From positions 62,001 to 126,000 of the forward strand of contig JADBKE010000015.1 in the NCBI GenBank assembly GCA_014896535.1: a stretch of DNA of 64,000 bases, written 5' to 3'. The notes under the pieces are model-generated. The model was given only the letters and a program-made list of their open reading frames with translations, did not search any database and was not told the origin of the DNA. Made by a program: the position numbers and the translations under genes. The stretch is from Candidatus Fermentithermobacillaceae bacterium. Lineage in GTDB: Bacteria; Bacillota; Sulfobacillia; Fermentithermobacillales; DUSS01. How positions within the stretch are numbered: the stretch's first letter is position 1; every line of letters starts with the position of its first letter. Below are positions 1 to 9,653 of this stretch, piece after piece.

Positions 1-1
1 G

Positions 2-427
2 GGTCCGTTCCGGTATCTCAGGGAATTTAGGTTAAACGGCGGGCCCAGACCCGAACCGGGCACGATTCTCACCGTAGACATGTTCCGGCCCGGGGAAAGG
101 GTGGACGTGACGGGAACGAGCATAGGAAAGGGATTTGCCGGGGGCATCAAGAGGTGGAACTTCCGAAGAGGTCCGATGGCCCACGGCTCCAAGTATCATC
201 GCGGCCCCGGTTCGCTTCAATCGAGGGATGCTGCTCGAGTGTTCCCTGGTAGAAAAATGCCGGGGCATCTCGGGAATGAAAGGGTTACCATCCGAAACTT
301 GAGAGTGGTCAAGGTTGATCCCGAAAAGCACCTCTTGCTCGTGGAAGGTTCGGTGCCCGGAACGAGAGGTTCGCTTCTTGCCATTAAGGAGACGAAGGTG
401 AGGAAAGGAGGGAACACCCGTGCCTGA
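2..427 (+). CDS. rplC: 50S ribosomal protein L3 (5' end outside window)
   Basis: Large-subunit rRNA-binding protein needed early in 50S assembly. The frame is open from base 2 and reads RYLREFR, then VDMFRPGERVDVTG, the glycine-rich segment and SLQSRDAARVFPGRKMPGHLGN, which is typical of the C-terminal two thirds of L3. About 141 codons remain; the start codon and the preceding rpsJ lie to the left. The stop overlaps the GTG start of rplD by 8 bases, as expected in a translationally coupled S10 operon. Identity is secure from sequence and from the downstream order L4-L23-L2-S19. Confidence 0.95.
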   Translation, partial: GPFRYLREFRLNGGPRPEPGTILTVDMFRPGERVDVTGTSIGKGFAGGIKRWNFRRGPMAHGSKYHRGPGSLQSRDAARVFPGRKMPGHLGNERVTIRNLRVVKVDPEKHLLLVEGSVPGTRGSLLAIKETKVRKGGNTRA

Positions 428-1043
428 AGCTACCGTGTTCGATGTACAAGGCAGGGAGCAGGGGAAAGTAGAGCTTCCCGCATCTATCTGGGGCCAGGAG
501 GTGAATACCTCGCTTCTCCGGGCTTCTGTTCTGTCACATCTGGCTAAGCTGCGGCGCGGGACTGCCTCCACCAAGACCAGAGCGGAAGTATCAGGCGGCG
601 GTAGGAAACCCTGGCGCCAGAAAGGCACGGGTCGTGCGAGACAAGGGTCGATTCGTTCCCCTCTGTGGCGTCACGGGGGCATCGTGTTCGGGCCTCATCC
701 CAGGGACTACGGCTGGGACCTTCCCAAAGCTATGCGCAGGAGGGCTTTGATTTCCGCTCTGTCTTCTAAGGCCAAGGACGGCAGGGTGGTGGTAGTTGAT
801 AACATAACCCTGGAAAGGCCGCGGACGCGCGAACTCCGGATTCTCCTGGACAACCTGGGCGTCCGGCAGTCCGCCCTTCTGGTTACAGCTCAGCCCGACC
901 GTAACATCGTGCTCTCGGCTCGAAATCTTCCAGGTGTTTCGGTGGTAACGGCTCAGGACATCGGGGTGTACGATGTTATGACCCACAGGCACCTCGTCGT
1001 AACGAAGGACGCTCTGTCCAAGCTCGAGGAGGTGCTGGCATGA
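420..1043 (+). CDS. rplD: 50S ribosomal protein L4
   Basis: L4 binds 23S rRNA, lines the peptide exit tunnel and in some bacteria represses the S10 operon. At 207 aa it has the usual length. The conserved basic tunnel loop GGGRKPWRQKGTGRARQG falls at about residues 59-76, followed by SPLWRHGGIVFGP. The start is GTG at 420 behind an AGGAAAGGAGGG SD and inside the end of rplC. The 3' end overlaps the rplW ATG in an ATGA arrangement. No autoregulatory leader can be judged because the operon start is outside the window. Confidence 0.96.
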   Translation: MPEATVFDVQGREQGKVELPASIWGQEVNTSLLRASVLSHLAKLRRGTASTKTRAEVSGGGRKPWRQKGTGRARQGSIRSPLWRHGGIVFGPHPRDYGWDLPKAMRRRALISALSSKAKDGRVVVVDNITLERPRTRELRILLDNLGVRQSALLVTAQPDRNIVLSARNLPGVSVVTAQDIGVYDVMTHRHLVVTKDALSKLEEVLA

Positions 1044-1330
1044 ACCTTACGGTCTACGACATCATCATAAGACCGCTCGTCACCGAGAAAACCAGCGCGG
1101 ATATGGAAAAAGGGACGTACACCTTCGAGGTTCACCCGCTGGCCAACAAAGCGCAGATAAAGGAAGCTGTGGAGACGATATTCAAGGTCTCGGTCGACGA
1201 GGTCCGTACTTTAAACCTGCCTGGCAAGCCCAGGAGGATGGGGTACTTCGCGGGGCGGACGCCGCGTCGGAAGAAGGCCATCGTAAAGCTCGCGCCTGGT
1301 CAACGGATAAAAGGGTTCGAAGGCGTGTAG
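1040..1330 (+). CDS. rplW: 50S ribosomal protein L23
   Basis: L23 sits at the tunnel exit and docks trigger factor and SRP. The 96-aa protein opens with the family signature YDIIIRPLVTEKT and carries the NKAQIKEAVE and PRRMGYFAGRTPRRKKAIVKL segments. The ATG overlaps the rplD stop by 4 bases, so the two are probably translationally coupled. Length and position between L4 and L2 are standard. Confidence 0.96.
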   Translation: MNLTVYDIIIRPLVTEKTSADMEKGTYTFEVHPLANKAQIKEAVETIFKVSVDEVRTLNLPGKPRRMGYFAGRTPRRKKAIVKLAPGQRIKGFEGV

Positions 1331-1354
1331 ACCCGGTGAAGGGAGGGAGAACAG

Positions 1355-2182
1355 GTGCCTATAAGAAGCTTTAAACCCACCTCGCCTGGGCTGAGAGCGC
1401 TCGAGCTTCCTACCTACGAGGAAATAACTAAGGAAGAACCGGAGAAATCGCTGACGGTCTCAGTGAAAAGGCATGCAGGCCGCAACAACCAGGGTCGGAT
1501 TACCACGCGCCACAGGGGTGGCGGCGCGAGAAAGATCGTCCGCATCATCGATTTCCGGAGGGACAAGGACGGCATCCCGGCGAAGGTGCAGGCTATTGAG
1601 TATGATCCAGGGCGTTCGGCGCGGATAGCTCTGCTGGCATATGCCGACGGAGAGAAGAGATATATCCTGGCACCGGTAGGGCTGTCGGTGGGCGACACGG
1701 TTATGTCCGGTCCCAATGCCGACATCAAGCCCGGAAACGCATTGCCCCTGGAGAACATTCCTACCGGAACCTTCGTTCACAACATCGAACTTCAACCCGG
1801 CAAAGGCGGTCAGATTGCTCGCAGCGCAGGTACCGCGGCTCAGGTGATGGCCAAGGAAGGTGGCTATGCCCTTCTGAGGCTTCCCTCAGGGGAGCAGAGG
1901 CTCGTATCTCTGCGGTGCAAAGCGACGATAGGACAAGTTGGAAACGTGGAGCACGAAAACGTATCCCTGGGCAAGGCCGGTCGTTCCCGGCACATGGGCT
2001 GGAGACCGGCCGTGAGGGGTTCGGTGATGAATCCCGTGGACCATCCGCACGGCGGAGGCGAGGGGAAGGCTCCCATCGGACATCCCGGGCCTCTGACGCC
2101 GTGGGGTAAGCCCACTCTCGGTTATAAGACGAGAAAGAAGCGAAAGCCCTCGGACAAGTTCATTGTACAACGTCGCAAGTGA
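1355..2182 (+). CDS. rplB: 50S ribosomal protein L2
   Basis: L2 is an rRNA-binding protein close to the peptidyl transferase centre. It is 275 aa with an SH3-like middle portion (about residues 80-200) and the invariant HPHGGGEG motif near residue 230, where the conserved functional histidine lies. The start is GTG at 1355 after GGGAGGGAG; the N-terminus [12 protein letters not shown] is typical. The 24-base gap to rplW is the longest in this part of the operon. Confidence 0.97.
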   Translation: MPIRSFKPTSPGLRALELPTYEEITKEEPEKSLTVSVKRHAGRNNQGRITTRHRGGGARKIVRIIDFRRDKDGIPAKVQAIEYDPGRSARIALLAYADGEKRYILAPVGLSVGDTVMSGPNADIKPGNALPLENIPTGTFVHNIELQPGKGGQIARSAGTAAQVMAKEGGYALLRLPSGEQRLVSLRCKATIGQVGNVEHENVSLGKAGRSRHMGWRPAVRGSVMNPVDHPHGGGEGKAPIGHPGPLTPWGKPTLGYKTRKKRKPSDKFIVQRRK

Positions 2183-2216
2183 GTTTTCGGGGGCTTGTCC
2201 AAAGGAGGGAGCGGGA

Positions 2217-2501
2217 GTGAGCCGTTCCAAGAAAAAAGGGCCGTATGTTGACCCAAAACTCTTGCAGAAAGTGAAAGAGATGAACGCAAAGGGAGAAAAG
2301 CGTGTCATCCGTACGTGGTCGAGGGACAGTACCATTGTCCCGGAGATGGTAGGCCACACCATCGCCGTTCACGACGGGCGGAAACACGTTCCCGTTTATA
2401 TAGTGGAGGACATGATTGGCCACAAGCTCGGTGAGTTTGCTCCCACGAGATTGTTCAGGGGTCACGGAGCGCACACGGAACGTTCAACTGCCTTGAAGTA
2501 G
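2217..2501 (+). CDS. rpsS: 30S ribosomal protein S19
   Basis: S19 binds the 16S 3' domain in the 30S head. The frame is open further upstream, but the GTG at 2217 is chosen because AAAGGAGGG lies just before it and the product then begins [15 protein letters not shown], the family N-terminus. This gives 94 aa. It contains [27 protein letters not shown] in the conserved core and ends in the usual basic tail. It follows rplB and precedes rplV as in other bacteria. Confidence 0.95.
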   Translation: MSRSKKKGPYVDPKLLQKVKEMNAKGEKRVIRTWSRDSTIVPEMVGHTIAVHDGRKHVPVYIVEDMIGHKLGEFAPTRLFRGHGAHTERSTALK

Positions 2502-2514
2502 GAGGTGCTGAGAA

Positions 2515-2877
2515 GTGGGAGCCGAACAGAAAACGGTTGAAGCCAGAGCGGTGGTCAGGTATGTGCGGATCTCCCCGACCAAGGTGCGGATCGTTGCCGA
2601 CCTGGTGAAGGGGAAACCGGTGAGAGAAGCCCTGGCCATCCTCAGGTACACCCCGAAAAGGGCGAGCAGGGTTATAGAAAAGGCCATCGTTTCCGCCCGA
2701 GCGAACGCCGAAAACAATCTCGGGCTGTCCGGCGACGCACTTTACGTCTCCAAGATATTGGTCGACCAGGGCCCTACTCTCAAGCGGTACCATCCGAGAC
2801 AGAGGGGCCAGGCGTTTCCCATACTGAAGAGGACATGCCATATTTCGGTAGCACTTCGGGAAAGAGAGGAGGGTTAG
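2515..2877 (+). CDS. rplV: 50S ribosomal protein L22
   Basis: L22 contacts all domains of 23S rRNA, and its beta-hairpin helps form the exit-tunnel constriction. The product is 120 aa, slightly longer than usual at the N-terminus. It has [21 protein letters not shown], the [19 protein letters not shown] helix and the hairpin [14 protein letters not shown]. The start is GTG at 2515, downstream of GGAGGTG. The stop is 5 bases before the rpsC start. Confidence 0.96.
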   Translation: MGAEQKTVEARAVVRYVRISPTKVRIVADLVKGKPVREALAILRYTPKRASRVIEKAIVSARANAENNLGLSGDALYVSKILVDQGPTLKRYHPRQRGQAFPILKRTCHISVALREREEG

Positions 2878-2881
2878 ACGA

Positions 2882-3538
2882 TTGGGGCAGAAGGTTCATC
2901 CGAAGGGTCTTAGATTGGGGATCGTGTACGACTGGGATTCCCGCTGGTTCGCCCGGAAGGATTTCGCCCAGCTGCTGCTCGAGGACAAGAAAATCCGCGA
3001 CTACATCAAGGAAAAGCTGGGGCATGCAGGCATATCTCGAATCGAGATCGAGAGGAAAGCTCAGGAAGTGACCGTAACAATCCACGCAGCTCGTCCCGGT
3101 ATGGTAATCGGCCGCGGGGGAACCGGTATCGAAGCTTTGCGAAAAGAGCTGTCAAATCTCACCGGCAAGAAAGTCGTGGTGCACACCCTGGAAATCGAAT
3201 CGCCCGAGACGGACGCTCAGCTCATCGCTGAGGGAATTGCCGAGGCAATTGAACGGCGAGTGTCGTACAGGAGAGCGATGAAGCAGGCCGTCCAGCGGGC
3301 TCTCAAGGCCGGAGCCAAGGGGTGCAAAGTTCGCGTCTCTGGTAGGTTACAGGGAGCCGAAATCGCCCGGTCAGAGCGGATCGGAGAGGGTAAGGTGCCG
3401 TTGCACACTCTTCGAGCCGAGGTGGATTACGGCTTTGCCGAGGCGCACACCACATATGGAAGGATAGGCGTGAAGGTGTGGGTCTATAAAGGGGATGTTC
3501 TCCCATCCAGGCCCTCCCCTCGCGAAGGAGGGAGCTAA
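2882..3538 (+). CDS. rpsC: 30S ribosomal protein S3
   Basis: S3 lies at the mRNA entry tunnel. It is 218 aa with a TTG start at 2882 and GAGGAGGG upstream; the N-terminus [13 protein letters not shown] is diagnostic. A type II KH domain is visible with [18 protein letters not shown] at about residues 72-90. The C-terminal domain carries [22 protein letters not shown] and the [12 protein letters not shown] end. It is spaced two bases from rplP, so coupling is likely. Confidence 0.96.
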   Translation: MGQKVHPKGLRLGIVYDWDSRWFARKDFAQLLLEDKKIRDYIKEKLGHAGISRIEIERKAQEVTVTIHAARPGMVIGRGGTGIEALRKELSNLTGKKVVVHTLEIESPETDAQLIAEGIAEAIERRVSYRRAMKQAVQRALKAGAKGCKVRVSGRLQGAEIARSERIGEGKVPLHTLRAEVDYGFAEAHTTYGRIGVKVWVYKGDVLPSRPSPREGGS

Positions 3539-3540
3539 CC

Positions 3541-4017
3541 GTGTTGATGCCAAAGCGGGTTAAATGGCGGAAACCGCACAGGCCAGACCCTTCCGGCGTT
3601 GCCACCAGAGGGAATGAGATATTCTATGGCGAGTACGGTCTTGTCGCTTTGACGCCCGGATGGATCACGGACAGGCAAATCGAGGCGGCCAGAGTAGCTC
3701 TGACCAGGTATGTCAAGCGAGGAGGCAAGGTTTGGATCAGGATCTTTCCGGATACCCCGATCACCAAAAAGCCGGCGGAGACTCGTATGGGTTCCGGAAA
3801 GGGCAACCCGGAGTACTGGGTCGCTGTCGTGAAGCCCGGTCGGGTCCTGTTCGAGATGGCGGGCGTGCCGGAGGATGTGGCCAGGGAGGCCATGCGGCTA
3901 GCTGGTCACAAGTTGTCGGTGAAAACCAAGTTTCTGGTGAGGGAAGATATCGGCCAAAGCTCGAACCGAGAGGTGGTGACCGCTGATGAAAGTGCAGGAG
4001 ATACGGGCGATGAGTGA
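3541..4017 (+). CDS. rplP: 50S ribosomal protein L16
   Basis: L16 organises the A-site region of the 50S subunit. It begins GTG-TTG-ATG ([11 protein letters not shown]) behind GAAGGAGGG, the usual N-terminus. The core [27 protein letters not shown] and [18 protein letters not shown] is intact. At 158 aa it is about 15-20 residues longer than typical. The extra acidic tail (residues about 143-158) is encoded where the gene overlaps rpmC by 32 bases, so the tail may be a by-product of that overlap. Confidence 0.95.
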   Translation: MLMPKRVKWRKPHRPDPSGVATRGNEIFYGEYGLVALTPGWITDRQIEAARVALTRYVKRGGKVWIRIFPDTPITKKPAETRMGSGKGNPEYWVAVVKPGRVLFEMAGVPEDVAREAMRLAGHKLSVKTKFLVREDIGQSSNREVVTADESAGDTGDE

Positions 4018-4210
4018 CAAGGAAATCGACGAGAAGATAAAGGACCTGAAACAAGAGCTCTTTAACCTGCGCTTTCAGCTGGCCACCGGACAACTGGACA
4101 ACGTGATGAGGATCCGAGAAGTGAAGAGGGCCATCGCTCGAGTCAAGACCATAAAGCGGGAAAGGGAGCTCGGCCGGGGCAAGGGAGAGGTGAACGAAGT
4201 TGCGAGGTAA
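3986..4210 (+). CDS. rpmC: 50S ribosomal protein L29
   Basis: Small two-helix protein near the tunnel exit, next to L23. It is 74 aa with the conserved [27 protein letters not shown] and the [16 protein letters not shown] motif. The ATG at 3986 lies inside the end of rplP (32-base overlap) with AGAGGTGGTGA upstream. Its end overlaps the TTG start of rpsQ by 11 bases. Confidence 0.94.
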   Translation: MKVQEIRAMSDKEIDEKIKDLKQELFNLRFQLATGQLDNVMRIREVKRAIARVKTIKRERELGRGKGEVNEVAR

Positions 4211-4487
4211 GCGGAAAGAGCTCACTGGCACCGTGGTGTCAAGGAAGATGGATAAAACCGCCGTTGTCCTGGTGGAATACTGGGAGGTCCATCCGCTGTA
4301 CGGGAAACGCATCAGGAGGACGCGAAAGGTAAAGGCTCACGACGAAAAAAACGAAACCCAGGTGGGAGACGTCGTGCTTTTGATGGAGACCAGGCCGCTT
4401 TCCAAAGAGAAGCGGTGGCGCGTCGTGCGGATTATCGAGAGGCGCTCTCCTGCCCTCGTGGAGTCTGCCGGGGGTGAAGAAAAATGA
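4200..4487 (+). CDS. rpsQ: 30S ribosomal protein S17
   Basis: Primary 16S-binding OB-fold protein. The 95-aa product reads [25 protein letters not shown] and [19 protein letters not shown], the hallmark segments of S17. The start is TTG at 4200, within the last codons of rpmC and behind GGGAGAGGTG. A short acidic tail ([11 protein letters not shown]) extends past the usual end and overlaps the rplN ATG by 4 bases. Confidence 0.95.
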   Translation: MRGKRKELTGTVVSRKMDKTAVVLVEYWEVHPLYGKRIRRTRKVKAHDEKNETQVGDVVLLMETRPLSKEKRWRVVRIIERRSPALVESAGGEEK

Positions 4488-4852
4488 TCCGAACGCAGAC
4501 CAGGCTTACCGTAGCGGATAATACGGGCGCGAAAGAACTCATGTGCATACGCGTTCTGGGAGGGTCTAACCGCCGTTACGCCGGGCTCGGCGACGTTATC
4601 GTGGCTACGGTGAAAGAGGCTACACCAGGAGGCGTTGTCAAAAAAGGTGACGTGGTCAAGGCCGTGGTTGTGCGGGTGAGGAAAAACGTGAGGAGGCCTG
4701 ACGGGAGCTACATCCGGTTCGATGACAACGCCGCTGTGATATTGCGGGACGAAAAAGAACCTCACGGTACGCGAATCTTCGGCCCGGTGGCAAGAGAACT
4801 CAGGGACAAGCACTTCACCAAGATCCTTTCGCTGGCCCCTGAGGTTCTGTAG
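4484..4852 (+). CDS. rplN: 50S ribosomal protein L14
   Basis: L14 lies at the 50S-30S interface, where it is also the target of the silencing factor RsfS. It is exactly 122 aa, the standard bacterial length. It contains [26 protein letters not shown] and the conserved [29 protein letters not shown]-terminus. The ATG overlaps the rpsQ stop in an ATGA junction. Confidence 0.97.
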   Translation: MIRTQTRLTVADNTGAKELMCIRVLGGSNRRYAGLGDVIVATVKEATPGGVVKKGDVVKAVVVRVRKNVRRPDGSYIRFDDNAAVILRDEKEPHGTRIFGPVARELRDKHFTKILSLAPEVL

Positions 4853-4871
4853 CGTACGGGAGGTGGCCGAT

Positions 4872-5183
4872 TTGGACATAAAAAAGGGCGATACCGTCGT
4901 CGTGCTCTCCGGCAAGTACAAGGGCAAAAAAGGTAAGGTCCTCAGGGTGATTCCTGAAGACGATTCCGTGATCGTGGAACGGGTAAACGTGGTCAAAAAG
5001 CACCAACGTCCGACCAAAGAAGCTCAGCAGGGAGGCATTATCGAGAAAGAAGCGCCTATCCGGCGCTGCAACGTCATGCTGGTTTGCCCGGTATGCTCGC
5101 GACCCACGAGGATACGAAAGGTAGAAAAGGACGGAACCAAGGTCCGGGCATGCGTCCGGTGCGGTCAGCCGATGGACAAGTGA
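4872..5183 (+). CDS. rplX: 50S ribosomal protein L24 with C-terminal zinc ribbon
   Basis: L24 initiates 50S assembly. The KOW motif is at the N-terminus ([24 protein letters not shown]). After the core, a CPVC...CVRCG ribbon is present, the zinc-type tail seen in some L24 proteins. I place the start at TTG 4872, 7 bases after GGGAGGT (4858-4864). An in-frame GTG at 4863 overlaps that SD and is less likely. From the TTG the product is 103 aa. Confidence 0.93.
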   Translation: MDIKKGDTVVVLSGKYKGKKGKVLRVIPEDDSVIVERVNVVKKHQRPTKEAQQGGIIEKEAPIRRCNVMLVCPVCSRPTRIRKVEKDGTKVRACVRCGQPMDK

Positions 5184-5194
5184 GGGTGAGTGAC

Positions 5195-5731
5195 GTGGCG
5201 CTCAAAAAGGTGTATGAAACGGAAGTCGTACCCGCTATGATGAAGATCTTCGGATACAAGAATCGCCTCCAGGTGCCCCGAGTTGAGAAGGTTGTGATAA
5301 ACATGGGGGTTGGAGAGGCGACCCAAAACCCTGACGCGCTGGACAGTGCCGTAGCTGACCTCATGCAAATAACGGGTCAGAGGCCCGTGATCACCAAAGC
5401 CAAACGCTCCATTTCCGCTTTCAAGGTCAGAGCGGGCATGAAGATCGGTGCTAAGGTCACGCTGCGAGGAGAGCGCATGTACGACTTCCTTGAGAAGCTT
5501 TTCTACATTGCGCTTCCCCGCGTGAGGGACTTCAAGGGCGTTTCTCCAAAAGGTCTGGACGGACGGGGCAACTACTCTCTGGGTATCAAGGAACAGGTTA
5601 TATTCCCGGAGATCGACTACGACAAGGTAAGTAAAATCCGGGGTATGGACGTGACTATCGTTACAACTGCAAAAACGGACGAGGAGGCGTACCAGCTTTT
5701 GAAACTCCTCGGTATGCCGTTCTCAGAGTGA
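5195..5731 (+). CDS. rplE: 50S ribosomal protein L5
   Basis: L5 binds 5S rRNA and contacts P-site tRNA. The reading frame is open far upstream into rplX, but the family N-terminus ([22 protein letters not shown]) fits the GTG at 5195, giving 178 aa, the usual size. GTGs at 5180 and 5186 are alternatives. Conserved blocks include [30 protein letters not shown] and the C-terminal [17 protein letters not shown]. Confidence 0.94.
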   Translation: MALKKVYETEVVPAMMKIFGYKNRLQVPRVEKVVINMGVGEATQNPDALDSAVADLMQITGQRPVITKAKRSISAFKVRAGMKIGAKVTLRGERMYDFLEKLFYIALPRVRDFKGVSPKGLDGRGNYSLGIKEQVIFPEIDYDKVSKIRGMDVTIVTTAKTDEEAYQLLKLLGMPFSE

Positions 5732-5744
5732 GGGGGAGATCCCA

Positions 5745-5930
5745 TTGGCGACTCTGGCGAAGATCATGAAAGCCAAAAAAGAGCCCAAGTTCAAAACGCA
5801 GAAAGTGAACAGGTGCCAAATTTGCGGACGGGCTCACGCTTATATGAGGAAATTCGGGCTTTGCCGGCACTGTTTCAGAAAGCTGGCTCACAGGGGCGAG
5901 ATTCCAGGTGTCCGGAAGGCCAGCTGGTGA
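5745..5930 (+). CDS. rpsN: 30S ribosomal protein S14, zinc-binding type Z
   Basis: The short S14 paralogue of the 30S head: 61 aa with two CxxC knuckles, C24/C27 and C40/C43, and the conserved tail [17 protein letters not shown]. The start is TTG at 5745 after GAGGGGGAG. The short zinc form is the one normally housed in the spc operon of Gram-positive bacteria. Confidence 0.96.
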   Translation: MATLAKIMKAKKEPKFKTQKVNRCQICGRAHAYMRKFGLCRHCFRKLAHRGEIPGVRKASW

Positions 5931-5943
5931 GGAGGGGTTTTTC

Positions 5944-6339
5944 ATGATGGTCGATCCCATTGGCGACATGCTGACACGCCTCCGCAATGCCGGTATGGCA
6001 AGACACGACAGCGTGGAGTTCCCGAACTCGAAGCTTAAAGCTGCCATCGTGGACGTTTTGAAGAAGCAAGGGTTCATTCGCGACTACGAGATCCGGAGGG
6101 ACGGGCCAAAGAGTTACATCCGCGTCTACCTCAAGTATGGACCGTCGAAGAGACCGGCTATCACGGGGATTCGACAGATTTCCAAACCGGGGTTGAGGAT
6201 TTACGCGAAAAAGGAAGAACTCCCGAGGGTCCTGGGCGGACTCGGAATTGCGATAATTTCGACGTCCAAAGGGGTTATGACGGATAAGGACGCGAGAGCT
6301 CTCGGCCTTGGTGGCGAAGTCATCTGCTACGTTTGGTAG
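5944..6339 (+). CDS. rpsH: 30S ribosomal protein S8
   Basis: Central-domain 16S-binding protein and, in enterobacteria, the spc operon repressor. From the ATG at 5944 (an adjacent ATG lies at 5947) the product is 131 aa beginning [16 protein letters not shown]. An in-frame upstream extension is ignored because GAGGAGGGG sits at 5929-5937. The C-terminal signature [26 protein letters not shown] is intact. Confidence 0.96.
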   Translation: MMVDPIGDMLTRLRNAGMARHDSVEFPNSKLKAAIVDVLKKQGFIRDYEIRRDGPKSYIRVYLKYGPSKRPAITGIRQISKPGLRIYAKKEELPRVLGGLGIAIISTSKGVMTDKDARALGLGGEVICYVW

Positions 6340-6356
6340 GTGGGGAGGTGAAGATC

Positions 6357-6893
6357 ATGTCTCGCGTTGGGCGACAACCGGTAGCGATTCCCAATGGCGT
6401 GTCCGTCGAGCTCAAGGGCAACCGACTCACCGTCAGGGGACCCAAAGGGACTCTTGAAAGGGAATTGCACCCCGACATGAAGGTGCTGGTCGAGGATGGT
6501 TTAATACGCGTTGAGCGACCGAGCGACTCTCGCATTCATAAGTCGCTCCACGGATTGACGAGGGCGCTCATAGCCAACATGGTTCGCGGGGTGACGGAGG
6601 GGTACGAAAAGGCGCTGGAAATGTCGGGTGTCGGTTACAAGGCAACCAAGTCCGGCGATAAGGTTATCCTGCATCTCGGCTTCGCAAAGCCCGTCGAAAT
6701 CGAGCCACCCAAGGGAATTGTTATCGATGTTCCAACTCCCACGTCCCTCGTGATCCGCGGCGCAGACAAGGAGGCCGTCGGGGAGATTGCCGCGCGCATT
6801 CGCAGGTTGAGGCCTCCCGAGCCTTATCAGGGCTCCGGTATCAAGTACGTTGGCGAAAAGATCCGCAGGAAAGCTGCGAAGACAGCCAAGTAA
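6357..6893 (+). CDS. rplF: 50S ribosomal protein L6
   Basis: Two tandem L6 folds next to the sarcin-ricin loop. The start is ATG at 6357 (MSRVGRQPVAIPNGV) behind GGGGAGGTG; the longer open frame is discarded. The product is 178 aa. It contains VRGPKGTLERELH, MVRGVTEGYEKALEMSGVGYKA and the conserved C-terminal RRLRPPEPYQGSGIKYVGE. Confidence 0.96.
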   Translation: MSRVGRQPVAIPNGVSVELKGNRLTVRGPKGTLERELHPDMKVLVEDGLIRVERPSDSRIHKSLHGLTRALIANMVRGVTEGYEKALEMSGVGYKATKSGDKVILHLGFAKPVEIEPPKGIVIDVPTPTSLVIRGADKEAVGEIAARIRRLRPPEPYQGSGIKYVGEKIRRKAAKTAK

Positions 6894-6929
6894 AAGCGGC
6901 GAACGGGGATCATCAGGGAGGAATTACCA

Positions 6930-7295
6930 GTGGATCCTAAGGAAAAGGCATGGAGAAGAAAGCGGCGGCACCTTAGAATCAGAAAGAAAGTCTTCGGGAC
7001 CAGCGAACGGCCCAGGCTGTGCGTGTTTCGGTCCAACAAACACATTTACGCCCAGATCATCGACGACACTAGGGGCCACACTTTGGTGGCAGCGTCCAGC
7101 CTCGACCCCGCGCTGAAGGGCAAGCTGGAAAAAGGAAGCGACGTCAAAGCTGCCTACGAGGTCGGGAAGTTGTTGGGCGAGAAGGCCTTGGCCCGTGGTG
7201 TGAAGTTCGTGGTCTTCGACAGAGCGGGATACAAGTATCACGGACGGGTGAAGGCGTTGGCTGACGGCGCCAGAGAAGCTGGGCTGTCATTCTAG
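6930..7295 (+). CDS. rplR: 50S ribosomal protein L18
   Basis: 5S rRNA-binding protein. It is 121 aa with [36 protein letters not shown], the [16 protein letters not shown] helix and the C-terminal [24 protein letters not shown] signature. The start is GTG at 6930 behind GGGAGGAATT. Confidence 0.96.
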   Translation: MDPKEKAWRRKRRHLRIRKKVFGTSERPRLCVFRSNKHIYAQIIDDTRGHTLVAASSLDPALKGKLEKGSDVKAAYEVGKLLGEKALARGVKFVVFDRAGYKYHGRVKALADGAREAGLSF

Positions 7296-7316
7296 CGGGG
7301 AAGAAGGTGGGAACCA

Positions 7317-7940
7317 ATGGCGGAAAGGGACAGATATCACGGCGCTAGAGAAGAACGCGGTGACGAAGTGTCTCCGAGGAGCCGCGGCAGGCGGACGTCC
7401 CTCGAAAGCGATGCCGAACGAAACGAGGAGTTTAAGGATTTTGTCGTGACTTTCGGACCGGTTTCCAAAACGGTAAAAGGGGGAAAGCGCCGGAGCTTTA
7501 GAGCCCTCGTGGTTGTGGGGAATGGCGACGGAAAGGTCGGTGCTGGCCTCGGAAAGGCTTTAGACCTCGCCGACGCAATAAGGAAAGGCATCGAGGATGC
7601 CAAGAAGAACCTGATAAGCGTGCCAAGACACGGGGGAACGATTCCCCACGAAGTCATAGGACACTTTGGGGCGGGTATGGTCCTGTTGCGGCCCGCTTCG
7701 CCGGGGACGGGGCTCATCGCCGGGAGGGGAGTCAGGCCTGTCCTGGAACTCGCCGGCATCAAAGACGTTCTGGCCAAGTCCCTGGGTTCGTCCAATCCCT
7801 ACAACGTGGTATACGCGACGCTTGAGGCGTTGAAGGGCTTGAGAAGCAGGGAGGAAATACTCCGAGTTCGAGGCATTGCCGATGGCGGCCAAGCTTCCCC
7901 CAATAGCCGATCGGAGGTAGTTTCGGATGGAACTGTATGA
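7317..7940 (+). CDS. rpsE: 30S ribosomal protein S5
   Basis: S5 has roles in decoding fidelity and mRNA helicase activity. The core begins near residue 40 ([37 protein letters not shown]). It carries the double-stranded RNA-binding fold, [19 protein letters not shown] and the [13 protein letters not shown] end. At 207 aa it is longer than the usual 165 or so: there is a charged N-terminal extension of about 35 residues and a short C-terminal tail. The stop overlaps rplO by 14 bases, leaving no room for rpmD. Confidence 0.95.
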   Translation: MAERDRYHGAREERGDEVSPRSRGRRTSLESDAERNEEFKDFVVTFGPVSKTVKGGKRRSFRALVVVGNGDGKVGAGLGKALDLADAIRKGIEDAKKNLISVPRHGGTIPHEVIGHFGAGMVLLRPASPGTGLIAGRGVRPVLELAGIKDVLAKSLGSSNPYNVVYATLEALKGLRSREEILRVRGIADGGQASPNSRSEVVSDGTV

Positions 7941-8367
7941 AGTGCTCAAGCCGGTTCCCGGGTCGGTCCGAAAGCCGAAGAGGAAAGGACAGGGTATCGG
8001 GTCCGGGACCGGAAAGACGGCAGGTAGAGGACATAAAGGTCAGAAGGCTCGCTCCGGCGGGGGAAAGGGCCCCGGGTTCGAGGGCGGCCAGACAAAACTG
8101 GTTCGGAGATTGCCCAAGCGCGGCTTCAAGAACATCTTTCGGGTGGATTACGCCCCCGTGAATGTGGGTCAACTGGCCAGGTTTCCGGCGGGATCTGAAG
8201 TCGGGCCCGAAGAAATGGCCGAAGCCGGTTTGATAAAGGGAAACCGTCCCGTAAAGATTCTGGGTGACGGGGAGCTGGGAAAGCCGTTGACGGTGAGGGC
8301 CCACGCGTTCTCAGCTCGGGCCGTGGAAAAGATCCGAGCTTCGGGCGGAAAAGCCGAGGTGATCTGA
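7927..8367 (+). CDS. rplO: 50S ribosomal protein L15
   Basis: L15 is an assembly protein of the large subunit. It is 146 aa with the glycine-rich basic N-terminus ([24 protein letters not shown]), [11 protein letters not shown] and the C-terminal [22 protein letters not shown]. The ATG at 7927 has GGAGGTAG upstream and lies inside the end of rpsE. In most bacteria rpmD separates the two genes; here they overlap directly. Confidence 0.96.
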   Translation: MELYEVLKPVPGSVRKPKRKGQGIGSGTGKTAGRGHKGQKARSGGGKGPGFEGGQTKLVRRLPKRGFKNIFRVDYAPVNVGQLARFPAGSEVGPEEMAEAGLIKGNRPVKILGDGELGKPLTVRAHAFSARAVEKIRASGGKAEVI

Positions 8368-8368
8368 C

Positions 8369-9631
8369 GTGCTCGGAACTCTGAGAAACGCGTGGCGAGT
8401 CCCGGACCTGAGGAGACGCTTTCTGTTCACCGTGTTAATGTTGATGGTATTCAGGGTAGGGGTAGCTATCCCGGTCCCCGGGATAATCCCCGATGTTATC
8501 GCGCGGCTGTTTCAGGAAGGGACGCTCTTCGCCTTCCTCGACCTGTTCTCCGGAGGAGCTCTCAAGACCTACTCCATCCTGGCCATGGGCATTTATCCGT
8601 ACATCAATAGCTCGATCATCGTACAGCTCTTGACCGTAGTGATCCCCAAGTGGGAGGAGATGGCTAAGGAAGAGGATGGGAGAAAGAAGCTTCAGGAATA
8701 CACGAGATATGGAACGGTGCTTCTCGCGCTGCTTCAGGCCACCGGAATGACTTTTGCCATAAGAGCTCAGGGCGCGCTTCAATCGCAGTCCATATGGCTG
8801 CTGGTACAGATAGTAGTGAGCTTAACGGCCGGAACTGCCTTCCTGATGTGGCTAGGGGAGCTCATCACCGAAAAGGGCATCGGCAACGGCATTTCTCTGT
8901 TCATTTTCGCGGGTATCATCTCGGGGATGCCTGGGGAAATCCTTCACGTGGTCGGGCTTTACCAGCTCGGGGTGGCGAAGTGGTACAACTTAGTGCTGTG
9001 GCTCCTCGCCTCGCTCATAACCGTTCTGGGAGTTATATTCATTACCGAAGGAGAGCGGCGGATTCCGGTTCAGTACTCCAAAAGGGTTGTGGGCAGAAAG
9101 ATGATGGGAGGGTACGCCACGTTCATCCCGATCAGGATTAACCAGGCGTCGGTTATCCCGGTCATCTTCGCCTCGTCGGTTCTGGCGTTTCCGGCCACCA
9201 TCGCTTCCTTCATACGCACGCCCTGGGCGGCTAGTTTACAGAGGATATTCGACTATAACGCTCCGTGGTACACCGTGATGTATGCGCTGCTCATCATCTT
9301 GTTCACGTTCTTTTACACGGCCATGATATTCAATCCGTACGACGTGGCCGAGAACATGAGGAAATACGGGGGTTTCATTCCGGGTATCAGGCCGGGGAAG
9401 CCCACCGTGGAGGTCCTGTCCAGGTCTGTTATGAGGATCACAGCGGTAGGGGCGATTTTCCTGGCGTTGGTGGCCGTGTTGCCCCATTTCCTCGTCCAGC
9501 TTACGAAACTCCCGGTGTTGTCGCCTCTATCCGGCACAGCACTGCTTATCGTGGTGGGTGTCGCTATTGAGACAATGAAACAGGTGGAAGCTCAGCTCAT
9601 CATGAGGAACTACCAGGGATTCTTGAAGTAG
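8369..9631 (+). CDS. secY: Protein translocase subunit SecY
   Basis: Channel-forming subunit of the SecYEG translocase in the cytoplasmic membrane. It is 420 aa with ten predicted membrane helices. The first follows the conserved LRRRFLFTVLMLMVFRVGVAIPVPGI, and the plug region is GGALKTYSILAMGIYPYINSSI. The C-terminal cytoplasmic loops carry PFNPYDVAENMRKYGGFIPGIRPG-type sequence (here reading IFNPYDVAENM). The GTG start follows GAGGTGA two bases after rplO. The partner secG lies elsewhere in this window (53.9 kb). Confidence 0.97.
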   Translation: MLGTLRNAWRVPDLRRRFLFTVLMLMVFRVGVAIPVPGIIPDVIARLFQEGTLFAFLDLFSGGALKTYSILAMGIYPYINSSIIVQLLTVVIPKWEEMAKEEDGRKKLQEYTRYGTVLLALLQATGMTFAIRAQGALQSQSIWLLVQIVVSLTAGTAFLMWLGELITEKGIGNGISLFIFAGIISGMPGEILHVVGLYQLGVAKWYNLVLWLLASLITVLGVIFITEGERRIPVQYSKRVVGRKMMGGYATFIPIRINQASVIPVIFASSVLAFPATIASFIRTPWAASLQRIFDYNAPWYTVMYALLIILFTFFYTAMIFNPYDVAENMRKYGGFIPGIRPGKPTVEVLSRSVMRITAVGAIFLALVAVLPHFLVQLTKLPVLSPLSGTALLIVVGVAIETMKQVEAQLIMRNYQGFLK

Positions 9632-9653
9632 ATCGTCTGGGAGGCAGGAGAAT

